From Spirochaetales bacterium (GTDB lineage: Bacteria; Spirochaetota; Spirochaetia; DSM-16054; Sediminispirochaetaceae), in the NCBI GenBank assembly GCA_021767325.1, contig JAASTM010000130.1:1-6643 (forward strand): a DNA stretch of 6,643 bases. The letters are read 5' to 3'. Within the stretch, counting starts at the first letter, position 1, and the number at the start of each line of letters is the position of its first letter. Of this stretch, positions 1 through 6,080 are shown one piece after another. The translations under genes were made by a program, and so were the position numbers. Below the pieces are notes generated by a model, which saw only the letters and a list, made by a program, of their open reading frames with translations, searched no databases and was not told the DNA's origin.

Positions 1-1044
1 CGCGAGGCCGAGGATGTGCTGCTGGCGATAGGGCGGCAGGTGCGCGCGGATGGAAGCGTGTGGTTTGGGGTGAATCTGCACAACGAGTGGCCCAGTGAAG
101 AGGGGCACGGCGGAGCGACGATCCGCAGCGGGGCCTCGGCCTGGGCCGGGTATGCGGCTACCTTTTACCTGCGCAAGCGGAACCTCGAAACTCCCGACTT
201 CCACCGGCAGGACCGCATCGGCAAACGGATTCTGTTTGCCACCGAGAAAATCGCCCACCACCTCTTGAGCCTGCAGATTACCCACCGCGACGACCCGCGC
301 TACGGCCTGGTGACCGGGGGAATGGGAACCTACGAGCTGAAAGCCGGCGGCGGAGATGTCAGCTCTACCTACACCGATGAGGCGATCGGTTGGGTGAGCG
401 CAGAGCACAACATCGACGCCTATTTTCTGTTCCGCGATTTGGCGCTGCTGACCGGCGGCCAACGCTATGCCCGCGGGGCCGACATGATAGTCGAAGGCCT
501 GCTGCGAATGTGGGATCCGGAACAGCAGCAGCTCATTCAAGGCATCAAAGAGTCTGGCCGCCGCGACACGGTGCTGCCGCTGGACACCGCCTCCTGGGGG
601 TCGATTCTGCTGCGGCAGGCCGGTGAGCTTGAGAAAGCCGACCGGACCGTGACCGCCGGGCTCGATCGCTTTCAGATCGGCGAGAGCGGGCTGTTTCGGC
701 CCTACGCCGGGGATCCCCTGTACCTGGACAAGGAGGTAACCCGCGCATACTTCAGCGATCCCGACCTGACCTGGAACCAGCTGGACATCAACTGGCCGGA
801 GGGTTCGCTGGGAATGGCCACTGCGCTGATCAAGTCCGGGCGGGAGGCGAAAGCCCGCCAGGTTATCGCGGCCACTGAAGAGTTCGCCGTTGATGCGGCC
901 GGCGGAGTACTGCGATACGCCTCGATGGAGGTGCCGCACCAGTTCAGCACCTATCCGTCGGTGGCCTCCACCGCCTGGTTGGTGATTGCGATCGAAAATC
1001 TGCTCGACCCGCAGGATCGGGCCCTGTTCTGGAGTTACGAATGA
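1..1044 (+). CDS. Putative six-hairpin (alpha/alpha-barrel) glycoside hydrolase-like protein, 5' partial
   Basis: The reading frame is open from the first base, so the true start and any signal peptide lie upstream; 347 codons remain before the TGA. Numbered from the first visible codon, the protein has repeated helical stretches and aromatic/acidic motifs typical of alpha/alpha-barrel carbohydrate enzymes: YTDEAIGW (124-131), SAEHNIDAYF (133-142), LDTASWG, NWPEGSLGMA, and a C-terminal YPSVASTAWLVIA (318-330). The EHN(I/L)D-Y motif followed by alternating helices is what I associate with bacterial glycosidase-like proteins encoded near exopolysaccharide genes. Glutamates 127 and 135 are plausible catalytic candidates, but this is a guess. 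The stop codon overlaps the start of the deacetylase gene (ATGA), so the two are probably translated together and act on the same polysaccharide. The substrate and exact GH family cannot be read here; a non-catalytic barrel or an epimerase/lyase fold is also possible. Confidence 0.72.
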   Translation, partial: REAEDVLLAIGRQVRADGSVWFGVNLHNEWPSEEGHGGATIRSGASAWAGYAATFYLRKRNLETPDFHRQDRIGKRILFATEKIAHHLLSLQITHRDDPRYGLVTGGMGTYELKAGGGDVSSTYTDEAIGWVSAEHNIDAYFLFRDLALLTGGQRYARGADMIVEGLLRMWDPEQQQLIQGIKESGRRDTVLPLDTASWGSILLRQAGELEKADRTVTAGLDRFQIGESGLFRPYAGDPLYLDKEVTRAYFSDPDLTWNQLDINWPEGSLGMATALIKSGREAKARQVIAATEEFAVDAAGGVLRYASMEVPHQFSTYPSVASTAWLVIAIENLLDPQDRALFWSYE

Positions 1045-3071
1045 GGCGATTTGATGAATCCGGAGCGGCCGAGCCGCTGGCTGGGCCGCTGGCTGGGTTC
1101 TTGACCGGCCGGTCATGTGCCGGCAGACTGATGTTCGGGCCGCTCCCGCGAGTGCTGCTGATACTCTGCCTGCTGGCTGCCCCGGCCCTCGGCTTCGGGC
1201 AGGCTGCTGAGATCGACCCCGCAGTCGATGCTGCCCGTGAGGATGGGCAGTTCAGGCTCGGGCTGTTGGAGCCGCTCAGCGGGGCCCGCGTTGAGGCTGG
1301 CAGCCGGTCCGCAGAGGCAGCGGAAATCGCAAAAATCGCCCTGCAGCGGATTGCCGAGATCCAGGGCATTCCGTACCGCTTTATTGATAATCCGAACCCG
1401 CAGGTTTTGAACCAGTATCCGCTGATAGTGATGGCCCAGGCGCCCTCGAACGCCGATCTGGATGCTGCCTGGCGCGAGGCCCTCTACAGCTATGTGGAAG
1501 ACGGCGGGGTTCTGTTTGTCCCCGGAAAACCCGGGTCGGAGCTGTTTCCCCTTCTCGGAATACGCAGCGTCGATTCCAACCGGCTCCGGACCAGGCTGCG
1601 CTTTGCCGAGGAGTATCTGCCGGCCGGGACCGAAGCCGAGGAGGATGCGGCCGGCGAGCCGGCCTTTGCCTACATCGACCATCCACGCGAGCGCGAGATT
1701 TCACTGGGAAACGGCAGCGAACAGGTGTATGAACAGGTCATCTGGTCACACGGGGCACGGCCCGACGGAATGGCAGAGGTTTTAGCCCGCTTCGGGGACG
1801 GGAGTGCGGCCATGCTGCGCAACTACTACGGCCGCGGCCTGGTGTACTATTTCGGCCTCAGTTTCGCCGAGTCGGTCCTGCTGCCGCAGACCGGGGGCGA
1901 CTACGAGGCCCAGCGCACTTTTGTGAATACGGTCGAGCCTTCGGCGGATGTGGTCATGCTGCTGGTCAAGGCGCTGTACGAAGACACTGTGCCGCTGCCG
2001 GTGTACCAGAGCGCCGTACCACAGGCCCGGCCGACGGCTCTGCTGCTCTCGCACGATGTGGATGCCCAGACCTCCTTTGTTGATTCGCTGAAGTACGCAG
2101 CCCTGGCCGAGGAGTTCGGCGCCCGGGCGACCTTCTTCATCAACACCAAGTATTACGAAAACTGGATGGACATCGCCTACTACTCGGTTCCGGCCAACCA
2201 ACGGGCAATCCGCGAACTGGCACGACGGGGGCACGAGATCGGATCGCACACCGTCGCGCATGCCCGGGAGTTCGACGAGGCGCCGGTGGGCAGCCGGCAG
2301 GTCGATTTCGGCTCGTACACCCCGCAAGAACAGATTACCATCAACGGCGAGGTGCGAGTGAGCAAGCAGCTCCTGGACCGGGATGTGCCGCGGCAAAACA
2401 CGGTCAGCTTCCGGGCCGGCTACCTGGCATTTCCGCCGGAACTGATTTCGGTGCTGGAGGCCGCCGGTTACCGGTATGACTCCTCCTTCTCGGCCAACGA
2501 CGTACTGACCACCTTTCCCTATTTTGCCCTTCCGGAGCGCCGGCCGGGCGCCGAACAATCGCAGGTTATCGAGATCCCGGTGACCTTCGACGATGCGGTC
2601 GGTTATCTGACCCGCGAAACCGAGGCTCCGGCGGTTCAGCAGTGGAAGCAGGTGGTAAAAGCACACGCCGATAACGAGACCATTAGCGTACTGCTGATCC
2701 ATCCCTCCGACAGCCGGAATAAAACTTATAAGCTCGATGCCCAGCGTGAGTTGATGGAGTACGCCGCGAGTCTGGACGCCTGGATGGGCAGCCTCGGCGA
2801 GTTCGGCGACTTCTGGCAGGCCCGCCACCAACTGACCATCACCAAGGTTCGACAGAGTCGCCGAGACGGGCAGAGCAGGCACTCGTCCGACATGCAGCTG
2901 ACAATTCAGCTTTCCGAGCCAGTCGGGGCGCTGCACCCGCTGACCGGCTTGGTAGTGCCCGGAAGGTATCCGGTCGATGAAGTTCGGGTTATTGATTCGG
3001 ACGGTAACGCTGTGCCCGTGCGGGGACGCAGCGCCGGCGGCAAGCTGTTCATACAGCTCGACATCGATTGA
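1041..3071 (+). CDS. Exported polysaccharide deacetylase (NodB/CE4) with N-terminal amidotransferase-like domain
   Basis: This 676-residue protein probably removes acyl groups from a polysaccharide outside the cytoplasmic membrane. The start at 1041 has GGAG six bases upstream and overlaps the previous stop. The hydrophobic signal-like segment only begins after Met31 (codon 1131), so either the leader is long or 1131 is the true start. Residues about 70-310 look like a class I glutamine amidotransferase-like alpha/beta domain (YPLIVMAQAP, EDGGVLFVPG, GRGLVYYFGLSF). The CE4 domain spans about 330-600: motif 1 is SHDVD (337-341, likely base D339 and metal ligand D341), motif 2 is GHEIGSHTVAH (397-407, metal-binding H403 and H407), motif 3 is FRAGY (457-461), and the distal histidine is in LLIHPSD (H554). 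The last 75 or so residues are strand-rich and may bind sugar. Upstream coupling to a glycosidase-like gene suggests an exopolysaccharide locus. The deacetylase fold is well supported; the substrate is unknown. Confidence 0.9.
   Translation: MRRFDESGAAEPLAGPLAGFLTGRSCAGRLMFGPLPRVLLILCLLAAPALGFGQAAEIDPAVDAAREDGQFRLGLLEPLSGARVEAGSRSAEAAEIAKIALQRIAEIQGIPYRFIDNPNPQVLNQYPLIVMAQAPSNADLDAAWREALYSYVEDGGVLFVPGKPGSELFPLLGIRSVDSNRLRTRLRFAEEYLPAGTEAEEDAAGEPAFAYIDHPREREISLGNGSEQVYEQVIWSHGARPDGMAEVLARFGDGSAAMLRNYYGRGLVYYFGLSFAESVLLPQTGGDYEAQRTFVNTVEPSADVVMLLVKALYEDTVPLPVYQSAVPQARPTALLLSHDVDAQTSFVDSLKYAALAEEFGARATFFINTKYYENWMDIAYYSVPANQRAIRELARRGHEIGSHTVAHAREFDEAPVGSRQVDFGSYTPQEQITINGEVRVSKQLLDRDVPRQNTVSFRAGYLAFPPELISVLEAAGYRYDSSFSANDVLTTFPYFALPERRPGAEQSQVIEIPVTFDDAVGYLTRETEAPAVQQWKQVVKAHADNETISVLLIHPSDSRNKTYKLDAQRELMEYAASLDAWMGSLGEFGDFWQARHQLTITKVRQSRRDGQSRHSSDMQLTIQLSEPVGALHPLTGLVVPGRYPVDEVRVIDSDGNAVPVRGRSAGGKLFIQLDID
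1073..1097 (+). repeat. 12-bp tandem duplication in the deacetylase N-terminus
   Basis: The 12-base unit GCCGCTGGCTGG occurs twice head to tail (1073-1084 and 1085-1096) plus one further base. It is in frame and gives PLAG-PLAG in the stretch ahead of the signal-like segment. A frame-preserving duplication fits slippage in a region under weak constraint. Confidence 0.7.
1102..1115. repeat. 14-bp perfect palindrome between two candidate starts
   Basis: TGACCGGCCGGTCA equals its own reverse complement. It lies between the overlapping start (1041) and the alternative start Met31 (1131) of the deacetylase. It could be an operator or a chance palindrome in GC-rich DNA; nothing else in the sequence ties it to a regulator. 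Confidence 0.35.
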
Positions 3072-3145
3072 CAGCGCAGCACCTCCCGGCTCCCGCCCCA
3101 CCCCGGCCGTACACTCATAGCTATCCCGGCGCTCAACTGATCTTC

Positions 3146-3172
3146 GGGGCCAGGCAGCAAAGCCCTATTTTT
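3146..3172 (+). terminator. Possible weak rho-independent terminator after the deacetylase gene
   Basis: GGGGC (3146-3150) can pair with GCCCT (3162-3166), including one G-T pair, around an 11-base loop, followed by A and a run of five T then CTT. The stem is short, so termination may be partial. The position 75 bases past the deacetylase stop and just before a new promoter is sensible. Confidence 0.4.
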
Positions 3173-3173
3173 C

Positions 3174-3202
3174 TTGTTCCCAGTAAAGGCTCATGGTAAA
3201 AT
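3174..3202 (+). promoter_or_regulatory. Extended -10 sigma-70-type promoter for the CsgG-like operon
   Basis: TTGTTC (3174-3179) is a poor -35 box, but after a 17-base spacer comes TAAAAT (3197-3202), five of six matches to the -10 consensus, preceded by TG plus one base (3194-3196), the extended -10 signature. Transcription would begin near 3209, giving a leader of about 23 bases that contains the GGGAG ribosome site at 3221-3225. Confidence 0.55.
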
Positions 3203-3231
3203 GACACAGTTCTTTGGTCAGGGAGCCGAAA

Positions 3232-4944
3232 ATGCTCAGGAAAATATCCTTTTCCGGCATATTACTCTTTTCTCTGTTATGTATCACACACATAGCATCC
3301 GCTGAAACTCGCATTGCGGTACTCGACTTCAAGGTACAGAGTGACAATCCCGCCTATAAATACCTCGGCAAAGGTTTTGCCGAGTTTATTGCAGTTGAGC
3401 TCTCCTCGATCAAGAGTATTACCATCATCGAACGCGAACGCAGGAATGCCCTTCTCGAAGAGCAAAAGTTTTCGCTGAGCGGCCTCTCGGATGATGAAAG
3501 CATAGAACTCGGCCGCCTGCTGTCGGCAGACTACCTCTTGGCGGGAAATGTGTTCGATATGTTCGGCAACCTTGCTGTGACCGCGCGACTGATAAACGCG
3601 GAGACTGGAGAGGTAGAGATCAACACCCAGGCCGACGGACCTCCCCAGCACTACAAGCGCCTGGTGAGCACACTCTCTGAAGCAGTAGTGGCATCCTTAG
3701 AAATCACTCCTCCGAGCAGAATCGCGAAAGCCGAACCTGAGACTGAAATTGAACAGGAGGAGGCGGAGGAGGTCCTCAGTTCCTTCTCGGAAGCAGTGGA
3801 TGCGGTCGATAAGAACGATCTGGCCACCGCACGAATCAAGTTGAAGCAGGCCGAACAGCTCGACCGCAGCAACCGGGCCGTCGAGTACTATCTGAATAAA
3901 CTCTTTACCGCCAGTCCCAAGTTCAACGTGGAGCTCATCTTCTACGCACCGAGTTTTAATCCCGCCTATCTGGCATTCGTAGAGCGGGACCGGTTATACC
4001 TAACCATCAATACGAATATCAGCCCGCAGGAAAAGTTTCCCAACCCCGGCGACAGCCATGCCGATTTCAACTGGGAAGTAGTGCCGGGACTGTATTACGG
4101 CCTCGGAGTGTACAACAGTGAGATAGGTTACTACACCCCGCTGGGAAAACGGCTCGGACTGGGCGCGGAGTTCACTGCCGGCGGACTTGATAATATTACC
4201 CGCGACAAGAACTATGAAATTCCCTCCGCCCCAGCGGACGACGACGTGTATCTGCGCTCCAGTGCCTATAGTATCGGCGGACGAGTGAGTGCGGGCTGGG
4301 CCCTGACCGATGAGCTGGCGCTGGGCACCTCCGCCCTCATCTTCAACAGCCGGACAAACCTCGGCGGACAGGACGGAGACGGAGATCCCAGAGCGAATAC
4401 CCTCTCCGGAGCGCTCACCACCGGCGTGTATGCCCGGCTCAGGGAAAACCGTCTGACCATTGACTCACTGCTCACAGTTCCGTTTCTGCAGCAGGTGTAC
4501 ATAGACTACAGCGAAAAGGAGTACGTGGCCTACGAGACCGCCCCCTATCCCCTGGTCTGGGAGAGCAGCGCAGTGTACGCCCTGCGCCGGAACAAACTAT
4601 TCGTCTCATTCAAAGAGGTGGCGGAAATCTACACCAGCTTTGGAGATGATGAGCGCCGGGGAATCGCATCACGCACTATCGGCGCAGCCGAATGGTGGCT
4701 GCAGAACTATCTGTCCCTGCGCGCCGGAGCCGAATACGACTTTGTTTCACTACTCAACAATACCGACCACGGCCTCGGGGTCATGGGCGGCTTTACCGTC
4801 CGCCTCGGCACCTACACACTGGATGCGAACTTCACCTTTATGGACCGCTCGCTGCGCTACTACCCTGGGCTGAGCGTGCCCGACGGATCGCTGCTCATCC
4901 AGTTCTCCAAAACCGGTCTGTTCGGAAGGGAGCGGGAACGATGA
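3232..4944 (+). CDS. CsgG-like domain protein with C-terminal predicted outer-membrane barrel
   Basis: A 570-residue exported envelope protein. The ATG at 3232 is chosen over the TTG at 3214 because GGGAG sits six bases upstream and a clean signal peptide follows (basic MLRK, hydrophobic core, probable cleavage after ASA at about residue 23). Residues 24-150 resemble the CsgG/FlgO-type periplasmic fold: TRIAVLDFKV, GKGFAEFIAVELSS, ITIIERER, LGRLLSADYLLAGNV, NAETGEV. An acidic linker (about 168-181) leads to a TPR-like helical hairpin (about 183-225, ARIKLKQAEQLD). From about 240 on, alternating strands rich in Tyr, Gly and aromatics (GLYYGLGVYNSEIGYYTPLG, FVSLLNN, YTLDANFTFMD) suggest a transmembrane beta-barrel. 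The protein ends GLFGRERER, not with the usual C-terminal Phe. It overlaps the lipoprotein gene, a likely partner. CsgG proteins export curli, but the family is broad and no curlin gene is visible, so the function is open: assembly factor, porin or sensor. Confidence 0.82.
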   Translation: MLRKISFSGILLFSLLCITHIASAETRIAVLDFKVQSDNPAYKYLGKGFAEFIAVELSSIKSITIIERERRNALLEEQKFSLSGLSDDESIELGRLLSADYLLAGNVFDMFGNLAVTARLINAETGEVEINTQADGPPQHYKRLVSTLSEAVVASLEITPPSRIAKAEPETEIEQEEAEEVLSSFSEAVDAVDKNDLATARIKLKQAEQLDRSNRAVEYYLNKLFTASPKFNVELIFYAPSFNPAYLAFVERDRLYLTINTNISPQEKFPNPGDSHADFNWEVVPGLYYGLGVYNSEIGYYTPLGKRLGLGAEFTAGGLDNITRDKNYEIPSAPADDDVYLRSSAYSIGGRVSAGWALTDELALGTSALIFNSRTNLGGQDGDGDPRANTLSGALTTGVYARLRENRLTIDSLLTVPFLQQVYIDYSEKEYVAYETAPYPLVWESSAVYALRRNKLFVSFKEVAEIYTSFGDDERRGIASRTIGAAEWWLQNYLSLRAGAEYDFVSLLNNTDHGLGVMGGFTVRLGTYTLDANFTFMDRSLRYYPGLSVPDGSLLIQFSKTGLFGRERER

Positions 4945-5366
4945 AAACCAGACTCCGAACCTACAGCTATATTGGGCTTCCGCTGCTGTTCAGCCTCCTG
5001 CTCGCCGCCTGCGAGCCCACCGACTGGGATGTAATCCTGGCCCCGCCGGAGCCGGTCACAGAGCTTTCTACCTCCGGCCACACAGGAAATGACATAACTT
5101 TTAATTTTACCCTGCCTGACTTCTCAGACCAGGTTGCCCTGTTTCCCGACTATACCATTATGGTGTACTACTATTCCCGACCCGCCTCCGGAGGCGAGGA
5201 AACCTATCACGGCCATTTTTTCTACAATTCAGTCAATTTTGGAAATAGCCAATCTGAGAATGTGACAATACCCCTCAGCGGCGGCAACTACATCTTCATC
5301 CTGTACACCGTCGACAACGAGTATCAGAAATCCGAGCCGGCGGAAACCGGCCCTGTAAACTGGTAA
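4941..5366 (+). CDS. Small lipoprotein, possible fibronectin-III-like fold
   Basis: This 141-residue protein starts at an ATGA overlap with the previous stop, behind a strong purine-rich ribosome site (GGAAGGGAG, 4924-4932). The signal peptide ends in a lipobox, LLAAC, with Cys24 as the lipidated residue, so it should be anchored to a membrane. After a short linker (EPTDWDVILAPPEPVTEL) the remainder is strand-rich (DITFNFTLPDF, YTIMVYYYSRP, YIFILYTVDN), which fits a single Ig-like or fibronectin-III-like beta-sandwich; the fold is inferred from pattern only. I do not recognise the family. Tight coupling to the CsgG-like barrel protein suggests the two work together in the outer membrane, as accessory lipoproteins often do with export or assembly proteins. 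The gene ends at TAA 5364-5366, whose last base begins a 57-bp repeat. Confidence 0.85.
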   Translation: MKTRLRTYSYIGLPLLFSLLLAACEPTDWDVILAPPEPVTELSTSGHTGNDITFNFTLPDFSDQVALFPDYTIMVYYYSRPASGGEETYHGHFFYNSVNFGNSQSENVTIPLSGGNYIFILYTVDNEYQKSEPAETGPVNW

Positions 5367-5422
5367 ACGACTGCCCGCAGCGCCCCCTCTGCGTCGAGAG
5401 CCGAGCAACTATAAGATTGAAA
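5366..5422 (+). repeat. 57-bp direct repeat, left copy
   Basis: This copy matches 5897-5953 at 52 of 57 positions with no gaps. Shared blocks include AACGACTGCC at the start, GCGCCCCCTCTGCG in the middle and GCAACTATAAGATTGAAA at the end. It begins at the last base of the lipoprotein stop codon. In this copy, four of the five differences from the right copy break base pairs of the stem the right copy can form, so the left copy looks structurally decayed. It can instead form a small CGCAG/CTGCG stem (5376-5380 with 5389-5393). Confidence 0.9.
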
Positions 5423-5465
5423 AAGACGGATTGCCAATTCACCCTTCCGGTGGTAATGTATTCGT

Positions 5466-5636
5466 ATGCCTGAAATCTCGAGATTTCTAGGGATTGTTAT
5501 TGGTATCTTCCCGCGGGAGCATCCCCCTCCACATTTTCATGCAGTCTATGGCGAGTACCAGATAACCGTTGAAATTGAAACCGGTGTTGTTCATGGAGAT
5601 TTTCCCAAACGGGCACTGAGGCTTGTACTGGAGTAG
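5466..5636 (+). CDS. Short DUF4160 family protein
   Basis: A 56-residue ORF starting MPEISRFLGIVIGIF, with the family hallmarks PPPHFHA-YGEYQ (21-32), an IETG turn (37-40) and FPKRALRLVLE at the end. From memory, DUF4160 proteins usually run to about 80 residues and continue with a Trp-led helix after LVLEW; here a TAG stop stands just where that Trp would be. The following bases do not encode the missing helix in the same frame, so this is a shortened form and not a simple nonsense mutation of an otherwise intact gene. The Shine-Dalgarno match is poor (GGTGG, 12 bases upstream). Its stop lies four bases before the DUF2442 start, and the last codons supply that gene's GGAG ribosome site, so the two are co-translated. 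DUF4160/DUF2442 pairs are common and are often suspected to be toxin-antitoxin-like; the function is not established. Confidence 0.8.
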   Translation: MPEISRFLGIVIGIFPREHPPPHFHAVYGEYQITVEIETGVVHGDFPKRALRLVLE

Positions 5637-5640
5637 AGAG

Positions 5641-5886
5641 ATGATACCAAAGATCATAGCAGCAAAATATGTACGGGATTATGTTATCCACATCCGGTTT
5701 TCCGATGGAACTGAGGGCGATATCGACCTCAAAGATGAATTGCACGGCCCAATTTTCGAGCCTTTAAGAGAAAAGAACTTCTTTAAACAATTCAGCATTC
5801 ATCCGGATTTCCATACCCTCTGCTGGCCGAACGGCACCGACTTTGCACCTGAGTTTCTCTACGAAAAGCTGCGGGTTACAGCCTAG
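5641..5886 (+). CDS. DUF2442 family protein
   Basis: An 81-residue protein whose fold is recognised from VIHIRFSDGTEGDIDLKDEL, the GPIFEPLRE loop, and the signature WPNGTDFAPEFLYEK near the C-terminus. Length and motifs match a complete DUF2442 protein. The ATG at 5641 is preferred over an upstream in-frame TTG at 5623, because GGAG (5630-5633) lies seven bases before it and the family begins near this point. It follows the DUF4160 gene by four bases. It is AT-richer than the upstream genes (74 G/C in 5641-5820, about 41 percent), which together with the flanking direct repeats suggests acquisition. The molecular role is unknown; proteins of this type commonly sit beside DUF4160 in small, patchily distributed gene pairs. 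Confidence 0.88.
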   Translation: MIPKIIAAKYVRDYVIHIRFSDGTEGDIDLKDELHGPIFEPLREKNFFKQFSIHPDFHTLCWPNGTDFAPEFLYEKLRVTA

Positions 5887-5896
5887 CCTGAGTAAC

Positions 5897-5953
5897 AACG
5901 ACTGCCGGCCGCGCCCCCTCTGCGACGCGAGCCGGGCAACTATAAGATTGAAA
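5897..5953 (+). repeat. 57-bp direct repeat, right copy, with hairpin
   Basis: Second copy of the repeat at 5366-5422, starting 10 bases after the DUF2442 stop. TGCCGGCCGCG (5903-5913) pairs with CGCGAGCCGGGCA (5926-5938) to give an 11-bp stem with two bulged bases on the 3' arm (A5930, G5934) and a 12-base loop. No T-run follows, so it is not a standard terminator. The rest of the gap to 6080 is AT-rich and shows no gene; it contains a seven-T run at about 5992-5998 without a GC stem before it. Confidence 0.9.
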
Positions 5954-6025
5954 CTTTATTATATTAATTCTTCTCCCCTTAATACGGATTGGTTTTTTTC
6001 CGGACCAAAATGGGGTATGTTTATA

Positions 6026-6057
6026 GTGACAGATTAGGCTCCGGCCGGTGTTATATT
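6026..6057 (+). promoter_or_regulatory. Candidate promoter of the sigma factor gene with CCGGCCGG palindrome
   Basis: GTGACA (6026-6031) matches five of six bases of a -35 box. TGTTAT (6049-6054) follows after 17 bases as a four-of-six -10; TATATT (6052-6057) is a better hexamer but 20 bases away. The eight-base palindrome CCGGCCGG (6041-6048) fills the spacer and could be an operator. ECF genes are often self-regulated, so the spacer could also hold an ECF-type promoter whose consensus I cannot identify. Confidence 0.3.
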
Positions 6058-6080
6058 AAATGTGAAGTGGAAGGGATCCC

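Noticed and set aside
1113..1682. Antisense open frame of 189 codons
   Set aside because: Shadow of the deacetylase coding strand, with no plausible ribosome site or domain.
1782..3101. Long antisense open frame of 439 codons opposite the deacetylase
   Set aside because: It lies fully opposite a gene with clear catalytic motifs; the translated product has no recognisable domain and the open frame is explained by GC-rich codon use on the other strand.
3201..3305. 34-codon ORF starting at ATG 3201
   Set aside because: Its ATG lies within the -10 region of the predicted promoter and its frame overlaps the signal peptide of the real gene.
4692..4940. Upstream in-frame extension of the lipoprotein gene
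   Set aside because: It lies inside the CsgG-like gene, and the lipobox signal peptide begins exactly at the ATG at 4941 with a strong ribosome site.
5366..5953. Repeats as integron attC sites
   Set aside because: The 5' end (AACGACTGCC) and bulged stem are suggestive, but there is no GTTRRRY at the 3' end and no complementary RYYYAAC at the other, and no integrase gene is in the window.
5366..5953. CRISPR-like array
   Set aside because: Only two copies, 57 bp long, separated by 474 bases of coding sequence.
5975..6016. Terminator around the seven-T run downstream of the right repeat
   Set aside because: Only short AT-rich or 4-5 bp pairings surround the T-run (for example TTGGT with ACCAA); there is no GC stem directly before the Ts.
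5843..6037. 64-codon open frame overlapping the end of DUF2442 and the right repeat
   Set aside because: Out of frame with DUF2442, no ribosome site, and it runs through the repeat and AT-rich spacer with no protein-like pattern.
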